NCBI GenBank assembly: GCA_963925675.1 | Contig: CAWUSW010000016.1 | Location: 1-27,820 of the forward strand | Origin: Eutrophocola sp963925675 | GTDB taxonomy: Bacteria > Pseudomonadota > Gammaproteobacteria > Pseudomonadales > Pseudohongiellaceae | DNA: 27,820 nt | Direction of reading: 5' to 3' | Part shown: one piece after another, positions 1 to 8,244 of the stretch | How positions within the stretch are numbered: position 1 is the stretch's first letter | How the letters are laid out: each line of letters begins with the position of its first letter | The notes under the pieces: model-generated | Seen by the model: the letters and a program-made list of their open reading frames with translations, nothing else | What the model was told of the DNA's origin: nothing | The model's database searches: none | Program-made: the position numbers and the translations under genes

Positions 1-612
1 ATTCTGGGGCCGCTGGGCTGTGGCTTTCAGACTGGTGCAGGGGTGGTCCTGAACGTATTGCAGCCTTCAGCAGGTCAGTCTTTTGCAATATTTGGTGCCG
101 GGAATGTAGGACTCAGTGCCGTCATGGCGGCTGCAATAGCAGGCATGGATCCGCTTATTGTGCTTGATGTGAATTCCAGAAGGTTAGATATAGCCAGAAC
201 TCTGGGCGCAAGCCATACCATTGATCTGGGCAAGGAAACTGACCCTGTTGGCCTCATCCAACAAATAACCAACAAGGCGGGTGTCAATTACTCTCTGGAT
301 ACCACCAACAAGCCTGAAGTGATTCGCCAGGCTTTTGAGTCCCTGGCAAACCGTGGCACATGCATACACAGTGGTGGCGGAGGGAAGGACCTGACTTTCC
401 CGGGTAGTCATCTTCTGCACGGCAGGACTGTCCAGGGGGTTATCCAGGGCGATAGTGATCCCCAGGTATTTATTCCCCAACTGCTGAACTACTACGCTGA
501 GGGGAAATTTCCTTTTGATAAATTACTTAGCTTTTACCCGCTTGCTGATATCAACAGGGCCGTTGCCGAGATGGTATCAGGACAGGTAATAAAACCTGTG
601 TTGATGATGTGA
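1..612 (+). CDS. Zinc-type alcohol dehydrogenase, C-terminal part (aryl-alcohol dehydrogenase-like), cut by window edge
   Basis: The reading frame is open from base 1, so this is the C-terminal ~203 residues of a longer medium-chain dehydrogenase. It begins in the hinge LGPLGCGFQTGAG typical of class III/aryl-alcohol (XylB/AdhC-like) NAD-dependent alcohol dehydrogenases, and continues with the Rossmann motif FGAGNVGLSAV and an acidic residue (LDVN) at the end of strand 2, which fits NAD(H) preference. The N-terminal zinc-binding half lies outside the window. By family it would interconvert a primary, possibly benzylic, alcohol and its aldehyde in the cytoplasm. A second dehydrogenase of a different subfamily follows 119 bp downstream. 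The broad family call is firm; the aryl-alcohol substrate is inferred from the hinge sequence only. Confidence 0.85.
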   Translation: MLGPLGCGFQTGAGVVLNVLQPSAGQSFAIFGAGNVGLSAVMAAAIAGMDPLIVLDVNSRRLDIARTLGASHTIDLGKETDPVGLIQQITNKAGVNYSLDTTNKPEVIRQAFESLANRGTCIHSGGGGKDLTFPGSHLLHGRTVQGVIQGDSDPQVFIPQLLNYYAEGKFPFDKLLSFYPLADINRAVAEMVSGQVIKPVLMM

Positions 613-731
613 ATTCAGTGTTTTTATAAGAATTGATCAGACCTCTCCATGTGTTTAAAGTTAAGGTCACATACCCTTTCCAGAAATAAGAGCAGCTTGA
701 GTAAGAATAACTTAAGCCAAAGAGTGAATTT

Positions 732-1745
732 ATGAAAGCAGCGGTTTTCCAGGGTGTTAATAAATTGCTCACTGTGGAAGATATTCCTTCTCCAGACCCC
801 GTGGGCGCACATGATGTTGTCGTCAAAGTCCGGCGTTGTGGCATTTGCGGAACCGATCTGCATATTTCTGAAGACCCCATATTCGGTGTTCCGAAGGGTG
901 CAGTTCTGGGCCATGAATATTCCGGCGAGGTTGTGGCAATTGGTGCCGAAGTAAAAACAGTTAAAAGTGGCGATAGGGTTGCGGTTAACCCGCTTGCTTC
1001 ATGTGGCCACTGTTCGGCTTGCCGGGCAGGGGATTTTGCCATATGTCCCGAGATGATAATCGGAGGGGGTGGATACGGGCAGTACTCTCTGGTCAGAGAA
1101 CATCAGTGTGTAAGAATACCTGAGAATGTCAGCATTGAAGATGGAGCACTAGTCGAGCCCCTTGCCGTGGGACTGCGAGCTGTTAATTTGGCTCAGATGC
1201 CTAAAGGGGCAAAAGTGCTGGTGGTCGGTGCCGGCCCTATTGGGCTTGCTGTCGCATTCTGGGCAAAACGCATGGGCGCGGGGGATATCGCCATGACGGC
1301 GTCAACTGATCGTCGCAAAGACCTTGCCATTGAAATGGGTGCTACTACCTTTGTCACTGCTGGCGATAATTGTGTTGATGATGTAAACAAGGCCTTGGGT
1401 GCAGCACCTGAAATTGTTTTTGAATGTGTTGGTAAAAGCGGCCTCATACAGCGCTGTATTGAGCATGTTGCCCCTAGAGGCACGGTACTTGTTGCCGGGC
1501 TGTGTACCCATCCTGATACTTTTAGCCCTTTTCAATTTGTGACCAAGGAATGTCGACTGCAAAGCTCAATTTTTTATACGCTTCAGGATTTTCATACGAC
1601 TCTGGATGCTCTGGAATCCGGTGATACTTGTGCTCACAGTATGATTACCGATACGGTATCAATCGACGCTACCCCGGAAGCTTTTGAAGCCCTTAAGCAG
1701 CGCACTACTCAGTGCAAGGTATTAATCGAACCCTGGAATTCCTGA
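732..1745 (+). CDS. Zinc-dependent medium-chain dehydrogenase (threonine/butanediol/sorbitol dehydrogenase-like)
   Basis: Complete 337-residue medium-chain dehydrogenase. Catalytic zinc ligands are visible as Cys39 (CGICGTD) and His61-Glu62 (GHEYSG). A structural zinc lobe has Cys91, Cys94, Cys97 and Cys105. The NAD-binding motif VVGAGPIGLAV lies near residue 165. The length matches the family. The ATG at 732 is preceded by a purine-rich AAAGAGTGAA site. The family oxidises secondary alcohols or polyols (threonine, 2,3-butanediol, sorbitol) with NAD+; the true substrate cannot be read from the sequence. It runs in the same direction as the aryl-alcohol-type dehydrogenase upstream, and the protease gene starts 29 bp after its stop, so co-transcription is possible. 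Confidence 0.9.
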   Translation: MKAAVFQGVNKLLTVEDIPSPDPVGAHDVVVKVRRCGICGTDLHISEDPIFGVPKGAVLGHEYSGEVVAIGAEVKTVKSGDRVAVNPLASCGHCSACRAGDFAICPEMIIGGGGYGQYSLVREHQCVRIPENVSIEDGALVEPLAVGLRAVNLAQMPKGAKVLVVGAGPIGLAVAFWAKRMGAGDIAMTASTDRRKDLAIEMGATTFVTAGDNCVDDVNKALGAAPEIVFECVGKSGLIQRCIEHVAPRGTVLVAGLCTHPDTFSPFQFVTKECRLQSSIFYTLQDFHTTLDALESGDTCAHSMITDTVSIDATPEAFEALKQRTTQCKVLIEPWNS

Positions 1746-1774
1746 AGGAAATTACAGCGCAAGGAAAATTAATC

Positions 1775-3822
1775 ATGGGGAATAGTTTAAATAGCTGTGT
1801 TAAAGCTGTCGCCCGGACCCTGGCGTCACACAAGCGCTCAATTGTTGCTGGTCTGTTGGTTGTATTTAGTAGTTTAACCATGGCCTATAACGAACAGGAT
1901 GGCGACTATCTGCGGGCGCTTGATCCGGCGCTTGGTATTAGCGTGCAATTTGGGCGTTGGGATGGCGCGATTAATCTTGTCTACGACCCTGACGGGGCAC
2001 CGGCATTATTTTCAGACGCTGGTGATGTTCTTGAATTGCTTGAGGAAGCCGCGGCGAATGGGAGCTGGTCAGTGGCATTCAATTTAATATAACCGGCATT
2101 GACAGCGATGCTAACGATGATCATGGGAGTTTGCCTGATGACATGGATGGTCTGGTGCGGGTTTTCTGGGGCAGTGCCGGAGGGGCGGCAGGGCGTGCGG
2201 GTCCCAATGCTGATTTTTACGATAGCGATAAGGGCTATTTTCCCTATGTGGATGGCTCTGTTGAATTAAACCAGAATGCAACTATCTGGGATTCCCAGGC
2301 AGAAATTGTGGAAGTGCTGGTCCATGAGCTGGGGCATTTAATAGGGCTTGGGCATTCGGATTCTCCAGATTCTGTAATGTATGCCAATCCCTACAATCAT
2401 CTTTTACATCCCCGCGCAGATGATATTCAGGTAGCACGGGTATTGTATGGCAAGGGCTCGCTGAATATCGCTGATATTAGCCAACCTATTGAGCAGTGGC
2501 TGTATGCTCCGTATCCATCTGCCCCGGCCAGTTTGCTGGAATTTTTGTTCAAGCCTAATCAGCAAATAGACAAGGGTGCCTTTATCTCGGTGGCATCAAA
2601 TGATCCTGTTTCCACCATAAATTCATCGACCACGGATGTTGGCTTTGTGCGTTTTAATTTTGGTGGCGTCGGTAATTTTTCCAATAATACAGCTATTGAT
2701 ATTGATGCTACTGTTATCTATGTGGACCCCTTTGGCTATGTTTTTGGGCGCACCTCAACCGGGATTGAGTGTGGCGCTAATACTGCCTGTGGTGGCGGCT
2801 GGGTCAGTGTTTCTACGCCGGATGCTATCAAGACTATCCCCGGAGATTGGACAGTCTATGTGGTAGATGAGGCCGCGCAGACTACGCTCTTGGCATTGGC
2901 ATTTACCGTTGATACTGAAGTGTTTTATAACCAGGCGCCTTTTGCTGATGTCACCGTCACTGGTGCAGGTAATACTTTAGTCAATGTCAGTATTAAAGTG
3001 ACAGATTTTGATTCCAGTGCTATTGATGTGGTGTGGCATCCACCGGGTAATCTTGGTGACAAAAATGGTGATGGTTTTCTTGACACTGAAATAAGCGATA
3101 CAGTAGATAATAGAGAGACCATTAGCAGGGTTATTAATTTGCTGACTGCCGAAACACATACTTTCTATGTGGAACTGAATGACAATGGCGCACGCTATGA
3201 AGGTTCCGTGGCGGGATCAAGTTCCGCTGGCGATGGCTTCCAGTCATTGCTGGCAATAACCGTCGACTTGCCGGTTTCCTCTGATGCTGATGTCACCGTG
3301 GTGGCAACGTTTTTGACTGACAGCACCGACATTGGTGGCGGCTCAGGTGCAGAAGGAAATACTACGGACCAGGTAGTGGATGCGATAGCTGATATTAACT
3401 CCCTGCAAGTGATCACTACCTCAGATGGTACTGCGACATCGGCTCAGTTTGGTGCCGGGGCGTCTTCTGATGCAGGAGTCAGCACAGCAATAGAATTTGC
3501 CAACAACGATGTCATCACTATTGCCGGCTCATTAAATCCTCAAGCGGCAGATGTGGGTAAGGCTGCTGAAATTTACGTAGTACTTTTTACTGAAACGGCG
3601 CTCACTACTCTGGATCTGGATGGAAACTTCCAGGCATGGAATGGCGGTTTAAAAACAATTCAGCCAGCCTACGAAGTGTCAGCACTTGGAACGAAAGAAA
3701 GCTTTCAGGTATTTAGCGGATCAGTGCAAAGCGGGCTTTACAAGGTCTTCCTGGGGTACAAGCTTGCAAGTGGCGGGCCATTGCATTTCAATGCCAAGGC
3801 GTTCAGGGTAAATGTTGATTGA
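1775..3822 (+). pseudogene. Secreted matrixin-like zinc metalloprotease, frameshifted near 2055-2062
   Basis: Two consecutive open frames form one protein. The first (ATG 1775, AAGGA at 1761) has a basic N-terminus and a signal-like stretch (IVAGLLVVFSSLTMA), then the protease N-terminal region, and stops at 2092. The second frame, open from 2044, continues with EWELVSGIQFNITGID, the Trp-containing helix expected in matrixins, then the zinc site HELGHLIGLGH (2323-2355) and Met-turn VMY. Adding one base within GCCGCGGCGAATGGG restores a single ~680-residue frame. After the catalytic domain come beta-rich regions, an EF-hand-like DKNGDGFLDTE segment, and a C-terminal domain with the AEIYVV...FQAWNG pattern seen in large secreted proteins of gammaproteobacteria. 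The intact protein would be an exported protease. The shift may be a real lesion or a sequencing error. Confidence 0.8.
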
Positions 3823-3855
3823 TGGTAAAATAAATTAGTATTTCGGGAGAGTGAG

Positions 3856-4092
3856 ATGAGTAAAGCAGTCAGAGCTGGCGATAAACCAATCGCTGTTGAA
3901 GTGGAAGCCGGTCAGAATTATTTCTGGTGTGCCTGTGGCCTTAGCAAGAAACAACCCTTTTGTGACGGCTCACATAAGGAAACAGATTTTACGCCGCTGA
4001 AATACACGGCAGAGGAAAGCCGCAAAGTTTTCTTTTGTTGTTGCAAGGCAACGGCTAGCCAGCCCTTGTGTGATGGCAGTCATAATAAGTGA
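3856..4092 (+). CDS. CDGSH iron-sulfur domain protein (two CDGSH motifs)
   Basis: A 78-residue protein with two complete mitoNEET-type motifs C-x-C-x2-(S/T)-x3-P-x-C-D-G-S-H. The first has Cys25, Cys27, Cys36 and His40; the second has Cys61, Cys63, Cys72 and His76. Each should bind a [2Fe-2S] cluster with 3Cys-1His ligation. Tandem-motif proteins of this size are small soluble relatives of CISD3 and are thought to act in iron-sulfur or redox handling. There is no signal peptide or membrane anchor, so it is probably cytoplasmic. The start has a good ribosome site (GGGAGAGTGAG just before the ATG). It lies 33 bp after the protease frame and converges on the MetE-like gene. Confidence 0.93.
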   Translation: MSKAVRAGDKPIAVEVEAGQNYFWCACGLSKKQPFCDGSHKETDFTPLKYTAEESRKVFFCCCKATASQPLCDGSHNK

Positions 4093-4094
4093 CG

Positions 4095-4170
4095 GATAAA
4101 GGATAAAGGAAAAAAGAAAGAGCTTTAACCGTCAGGATTTACCTGATCCCGCTTGCCTTTATCCTTTATC
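4095..4170. repeat. (GATAAAG)-type inverted repeat between convergent genes
   Basis: Two perfectly complementary 15-base arms, GATAAAGGATAAAGG at 4095-4109 and CCTTTATCCTTTATC at 4156-4170, enclose a 46-base loop that holds a smaller hairpin (TCAGG/CCTGA, 4132-4146). Each arm is itself a tandem of the heptamer GGATAAA or its complement. It fills the gap between the CDGSH gene and the convergent MetE-like gene, and a T-run follows the right arm, so a bidirectional terminator role is plausible. A related structure lies at 17363-17478. Confidence 0.75.
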
Positions 4171-4179
4171 TTTTTTCTT

Positions 4180-5328
4180 TTATCTGTTTTTAAAAAACCA
4201 GTCCGAAGCAATCGCCGCTCCTTCTGCCAGGGCTTGTAATTTTAGCCAGGCTACGCCTGGATCAATAGCAGCCTGACCCACGTGGATGCTGAAACCACAG
4301 TCTGTTCCAGCCATCACATTTTCCTTGCCCACCAGGTCCGCATAACGCTTGATACGTTGGGCTATTAGTTCTGGATGTTCAATATAGTTTGACTGCACTT
4401 CGATAACCCCAGGGCACAGTACCTTGCCTTCGGGCAGTTTGTAATCTTCAAACAGTGCCCATTCATGGGCATGGCGTGGATTGGCCGCTTCAAAGAGCAA
4501 GGTTTGTGGTTTGGCGCCCATGACAATATCGATGATGTCGGCGAAATTCATATCGCAGTGATGAGGGCCGCCATAATTGCCCCAGCATAGATGCATGCGT
4601 AGCTGTTCTGCAGGGATATTCTGTACCGCATGATTCAAGGCTTCTACGTGAAGGGCGGCGACTTTTCGAAAATCCTCCAGACTGACACCGTCGGAATTCA
4701 TATGTCTACCCATCGCCAGATCAGGGCAGTCAATCTGTAAGGTGGCACCGGAGGCGGCAATAATTTCATATTCTGTTTTCATTGCCTCGGCAATAGCAAA
4801 TACATATTCCTCATGAGTGGGGTAGTACTCGTTCTTGAAAAATATCGAGGTAACCCCCGGAGAGGCAGAACTGAAAAAAGCATATTCCATATTGCCATTG
4901 GTGGCTTCCTGCATATTGCGCACATCTTCATGTACATCGTCAGTGGTTTTTACACTGATAGGTCCCTTGCAGCCTGGTGCATGGCGATGTTGACGTGAAG
5001 GATCTTCGCCAACCCGACGCGCCAGGTTGGGGAAGTCGACAAGGTCAGCAAAAATATAAGTGTTCTCGCTGCCGCCAAAGCCATCCAGGCGATCTTTAAT
5101 ATAAGTCGCATAACTGGGTTTAGACATTTCGCCATCATTAACTATATCAATGCCAAGGGATTTCTGTTTTTCCACGATATTGATGACTGCCTGGTGAACA
5201 CCCTCATTTAATGCCTGTTGATCTACAGGCACGCCATCTTCTTTAGCAAACATCATATGCATCAGGTCTTCTTCACGAGGCAGGCTGCCTACGTGAGTGG
5301 TGAGAAAGTGATCTGTACTTCTTGGCAT
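4180..5328 (-). CDS. Short MetE-like (cobalamin-independent methionine synthase II family) zinc methyltransferase
   Basis: A 382-residue protein equivalent to only the catalytic C-terminal barrel of MetE, which is usually about 750 residues. It opens with TTHVGSLPR, typical of short MetE-like proteins. All four zinc-site residues are present in order: His246 and Cys248 (HLCWGN), Glu280 (LLFEAAN) and Cys344 (AGTDCGF). This family activates a thiol (homocysteine, or coenzyme M in epoxyalkane:CoM transferases) for alkyl transfer. Short 'core' forms include folate-independent methionine synthases such as MesA-MesD. The start has a strong AAGGGG site. It is divergent from the LigM-like O-demethylase, which would make 5-methyl-THF, so it may handle methyl groups from that reaction; this is inference. 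The acceptor thiol is unknown. Confidence 0.85.
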   Translation of the reverse strand: MPRSTDHFLTTHVGSLPREEDLMHMMFAKEDGVPVDQQALNEGVHQAVINIVEKQKSLGIDIVNDGEMSKPSYATYIKDRLDGFGGSENTYIFADLVDFPNLARRVGEDPSRQHRHAPGCKGPISVKTTDDVHEDVRNMQEATNGNMEYAFFSSASPGVTSIFFKNEYYPTHEEYVFAIAEAMKTEYEIIAASGATLQIDCPDLAMGRHMNSDGVSLEDFRKVAALHVEALNHAVQNIPAEQLRMHLCWGNYGGPHHCDMNFADIIDIVMGAKPQTLLFEAANPRHAHEWALFEDYKLPEGKVLCPGVIEVQSNYIEHPELIAQRIKRYADLVGKENVMAGTDCGFSIHVGQAAIDPGVAWLKLQALAEGAAIASDWFFKNR

Positions 5329-5680
5329 CGAATAACCCCTTAAAATTGCATTTTTTATTTTATTTCATTGCTAGATAGAGCGTTTAAGAAGCAGAAGAAT
5401 AAACAGGATAGAAGATGTAGTCCACCTGCTTATAGATTTCAATCCGAAAATATCTAAAAAAAATTCGTATAGCGAAAAATTTTAAGCGTAGAAGAAGGAG
5501 CAATTAATCTATAATTTTCAATAGATTAAAAGAGAATAATTGTCACCTTGTGAGAAGAGGGTGCCAATGCGGGAAGCAGTTCAGATTTTTTACTTCCTAC
5601 TCTAGCGACTTTCTGGCAAAATGCGCACTTTTTTTCGTTATCCGAAATTTAGAATAATTAAAAATTAGGAGCACAATTAG
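5329..5680. promoter_or_regulatory. Divergent promoter region between the MetE-like and LigM-like genes
   Basis: This A+T-rich 352-bp gap separates two divergently transcribed genes and should hold both promoters. No convincing reading frame is present. Ribosome sites lie at each edge: AAGGGG (reading left) before the MetE-like start, and TTAGGAGCAC before the ATG at 5681. A clear dyad lies at 5504-5529. No -35/-10 pair could be chosen with confidence, and no regulator gene is adjacent. Confidence 0.5.
5504..5529. promoter_or_regulatory. Perfect 9-bp-arm dyad, candidate operator
   Basis: TTAATCTAT (5504-5512) and ATAGATTAA (5521-5529) are exact reverse complements separated by 8 bases. There is no T-run after it and no gene ends nearby, so it is not a terminator. 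Its position about midway in the divergent region, ~150 bp before the O-demethylase start and ~175 bp before the MetE-like start, suits a regulator binding site. The protein that would bind is not in the window. Confidence 0.4.
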
Positions 5681-7090
5681 ATGAATAAGAACAGTCTAAC
5701 AGTAGCGATGGAAGCGGCCGGTGGCGCCGTTAATATGTTGCGCAATTCGCAAGCTGGCATTTATGTATATCCAGTCGTGGCCGCTGAATTCTCAAACTGG
5801 CGTTCAGAACAAATGGCCTGGCGGAACTCCGCAGTACTTTTTGATCAGACTCACCATATGGATGAGCTGACGGTTGAAGGTCCTGATGCTGAAAAATTCC
5901 TCAGCTATGTTGGTATCAACAGCTTTGCTAACTTCAAGCTGAATGTCGCCAAGCATTTTGTGCCTGTTACCCCGGCAGGTCACGTTATTGGTGACATGAT
6001 CATCTTCCGTGAAACAGACGAAAAATTTGTGCTGGTAGGCCGTGCGCCAACCGCTAACTGGGTAATGTTCCAGGCCTCAATTGGTAGCTATAACATTCGT
6101 CTGAAACATGATCCACGTTCAGACTCTCGCCCGGACGGCAAAGCTGTTTTTCGTGCTCATTACCGTTTCCAAATTCAGGGTCCTGATGCTGGCAAGATAT
6201 TTGAGCAAATGAATGGCGGCCCAATTCCTGAAGTGAAATTCTTCCATGTTGATAAAGTCAATATCGGTTCACGTGAAGTGATGGCGTTGCGCCATGGCAT
6301 GTCTGGTGCCCCGGGTCTTGAAGTTTGGGGCCCTTATGCTGACAAGAGCTATATCCAGGAAGAAATTCAGAAAGCAGCAAAAGCGGTTGGCGTTGATATG
6401 CGTATGGTTGGGGCTCGTGCATACTCTTCCAACACCCTTGAAAGTGGCTGGATTCCTTCTCCTCTGCCAGGCATCTATACAGGTGGTGGCATGCTGGCTG
6501 ATTACCGTGACTGGCTGGGTGCTGACAGCTATGAAGCGATGGGCTCTTTGGGCGGTTCACTGGAAAGTGACAACATCGAAGATTACTACGTAACGCCTTT
6601 TGAACTGGGTTATGACTTCTACATCGGCTGGAAGAAAGATGACTTTATCGGCAAAGCTGCACTGGAAGCCATGAAAGAAGCGGGCAAGCAGCGTAAGAAA
6701 GTAACCATCGAGTGGAACCGTGAAGACGTGCAGAAGGTCATTATGTCGGCTTTCGAGCCAGGTCTGGCTTACAAGTGGATCGACTTCCCGAACCATAACT
6801 ATTCTTCAAGCAATGCAGACGAGCTGTCTAAAGATGGTAAGAGAGTAGGCATGAGCATGTTCAATGGTTACAGCTACAATGAGCGTTGCCTGCTGTCTCT
6901 GGCCGTCGTTGATGCTGACGTTGAGGTTGGTGATGTACTGACGCTGAAATGGGGTGAAGCGGTAAATTCACAGAAATCCTCCATTGAACCACATCAGCAG
7001 TGCGAGATGCGTGTAAGAGTTGCTCCAACACCTTATTCCAGCGATGCCCGTGAAAACTATGCGGACAGCTGGAGAACCAAAGGCAAATAA
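5681..7090 (+). CDS. ligM: LigM/DesA-type tetrahydrofolate-dependent aryl O-demethylase
   Basis: A 469-residue GcvT/aminomethyltransferase-fold protein, matching the ~470 residues of LigM (vanillate/3-O-methylgallate O-demethylase) and DesA (syringate O-demethylase) of Sphingobium SYK-6. Recognisable conserved stretches from N- to C-terminus are LRNSQAGIYVYPVVAAEFSNW, HVIGDMIIF, VGRAPTANW, RFQIQGPDAG, LRHGMSGAPGLEVWGP, NTLESGWIPSPLPGIYTG, NIEDYYVTPFELGY and GMSMFNGYSYNERCLLSLA. DmdA and GcvT are ~100 residues shorter and lack several of these. The reaction moves the methoxyl methyl group of the aromatic acid to tetrahydrofolate, giving a phenol and 5-methyl-THF in the cytoplasm. The start is supported by TTAGGAGCAC. 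Strong hairpins end the gene, so it appears monocistronic. Whether it prefers vanillate, syringate or 3-O-methylgallate cannot be decided; the symbol marks the family. Confidence 0.88.
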   Translation: MNKNSLTVAMEAAGGAVNMLRNSQAGIYVYPVVAAEFSNWRSEQMAWRNSAVLFDQTHHMDELTVEGPDAEKFLSYVGINSFANFKLNVAKHFVPVTPAGHVIGDMIIFRETDEKFVLVGRAPTANWVMFQASIGSYNIRLKHDPRSDSRPDGKAVFRAHYRFQIQGPDAGKIFEQMNGGPIPEVKFFHVDKVNIGSREVMALRHGMSGAPGLEVWGPYADKSYIQEEIQKAAKAVGVDMRMVGARAYSSNTLESGWIPSPLPGIYTGGGMLADYRDWLGADSYEAMGSLGGSLESDNIEDYYVTPFELGYDFYIGWKKDDFIGKAALEAMKEAGKQRKKVTIEWNREDVQKVIMSAFEPGLAYKWIDFPNHNYSSSNADELSKDGKRVGMSMFNGYSYNERCLLSLAVVDADVEVGDVLTLKWGEAVNSQKSSIEPHQQCEMRVRVAPTPYSSDARENYADSWRTKGK

Positions 7091-7104
7091 ATTGCTAATG
7101 GTTT

Positions 7105-7172
7105 AGCCCTTAAGACAAGTTTTAAGGGCTGATACAAAAATGGCGCTATCTAAGATAGCGCCATTTTTTTTT
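7105..7172 (+). terminator. Double hairpin with intrinsic terminator after the O-demethylase gene
   Basis: A first hairpin pairs AGCCCTTAA (7105-7113) with TTAAGGGCT (7122-7130). A second, stronger one pairs TGGCGCTATC... with GATAGCGCCA (7141-7150 and 7154-7163) around a 3-base loop, preceded by an A-run and followed by nine Ts. The second is a textbook Rho-independent terminator and could work on both strands. Confidence 0.93.
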
Positions 7173-7181
7173 GCGTAGGGC

Positions 7182-7517
7182 TTGGCTGATTTTGCCAAGG
7201 GCAAAATTTGTGTCTGTTTATCTTGCCATTTCATTTTTCAAGTACTCGGCAAGCTCGTTATACACTTTATCCTGCTCACCGACTGCCTCACAGCCGGACA
7301 AAATCTTTATGCCCAGATTTGTTCGCCATGCCATGGGGAAACTGGTGAAGGGGGCGAGGGTGGTGGTGCAGCGCTAACAGCAGAGCTGGGTCTGGGTGAT
7401 CTCCTGAGCGTGGTGCTATATGGTCGCAAAAATATGCCAGCCTCTGAAAATGTCTAGAGCCCTGAGCAGCTGCGTGATGTAGGAACTTACATTACCGAAG
7501 TGTTGGTGGCACAGTAA
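7182..7517 (+). pseudogene. Broken c-type cytochrome gene with in-frame stop
   Basis: The frame encodes a small cytochrome c core: GQNLYAQICSPCHGETGEGG has the heme-binding CxxCH (7320-7334), followed by VVLYGRKNMPASENV with the expected axial Met. A TAG at 7455-7457 then interrupts, and the same frame resumes with SPEQLRDVGTYITEVLVAQ and a normal TAA at 7515. The text on both sides of the TAG reads as one family helix, so a nonsense mutation in one codon is the simplest explanation. The N-terminal part up to ~7290 does not look like a clean signal peptide and the start is unclear, which suggests further decay. It lies directly after the ligM terminator. Confidence 0.75.
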
Positions 7518-7601
7518 ATGTCTGCGCAAGAGAGCAGGTAATCGATGCTTCTCGGATAATCGCCTTTCGCTCAAAATTTCGATCGCCCTGATTTCCTACT
7601 T

Positions 7602-8117
7602 TTAGTTTTTATTGTTAAATTTCTGTAAAGGCTGCAGTTCTTGATGTGTCTTTTTATCGTCGGGATCGGATAATTCAGAATTGTGGATATACATTTCTTG
7701 TTTATATTGTCCTCCCTGATAAAGACCACTTTTCACTCTCAACTGCACTCTGTCTGTTGAGATGTCTTCCAATTCAGCGAACTCTGCTAGCGCTAAGTAA
7801 TCAATGAGTTCGCTTTCCCTCAGTTTTTTGAAAGCAGGTTGCTTGTGTATCAGTTGATAAATTCCAGCACCGACTGCGGCGCCGGCGATGATGAAAAAGA
7901 AAATAATTATAATCAGTGTAATGATCTGGAATAGAAGAAAAACATGCAGGCCCTGGGAAAAGATGAGTCCGATAAGCGTGCCCAAAATAGACAGAGCGGT
8001 AAGAAAAATCAGGTAAACCTTCACCGCTCTGGCTGAACCGCTTACCGCAGTAATAAGCAGGCCTGAGATAAACGCAGCCGAAAATACATACACGGTAATA
8101 TCGGCTATAAGTTCCAT
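7602..8117 (-). CDS. Small membrane protein of unknown function
   Basis: A 171-residue protein not recognised as a known family. Three hydrophobic segments occupy roughly residues 5-28, 33-54 and 57-88; the last two run together through an isoleucine/phenylalanine-rich stretch. A hydrophilic, acidic-then-basic tail of about 80 residues follows and is likely cytoplasmic. No catalytic motif is visible. It lies downstream of the Na+/Pi cotransporter gene on the same strand with a 127-bp gap. The ATG at 8117 has only a weak upstream site (TGAGAA). Confidence 0.65.
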   Translation of the reverse strand: MELIADITVYVFSAAFISGLLITAVSGSARAVKVYLIFLTALSILGTLIGLIFSQGLHVFLLFQIITLIIIIFFFIIAGAAVGAGIYQLIHKQPAFKKLRESELIDYLALAEFAELEDISTDRVQLRVKSGLYQGGQYKQEMYIHNSELSDPDDKKTHQELQPLQKFNNKN

Positions 8118-8244
8118 GGCATTCTCATAAGCCGCGGTTATTTCTTCGAAGTAAATGTGGCATTCAGCGTATTCAATTCATTAATGGAAAAGTGCTACAG
8201 GTAATGATGCATGAAAGAGACTTTCACAGACCTGACAGTGTAAA

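Noticed and set aside
551..1042. 163-codon minus-strand frame over the second dehydrogenase start
   Set aside because: It is antisense to a well-supported gene, is cysteine/serine-rich without motifs, and has no plausible start site.
1712..1774. Upstream ATG for the protease at 1712
   Set aside because: It overlaps the end of the dehydrogenase gene and precedes the signal-like N-terminus; ATG 1775 has AAGGA at good spacing.
5681..7090. DMSP demethylase (DmdA) as the identity of the GcvT-like gene
   Set aside because: At 469 residues it is about 100 longer than DmdA, and its conserved stretches match LigM/DesA.
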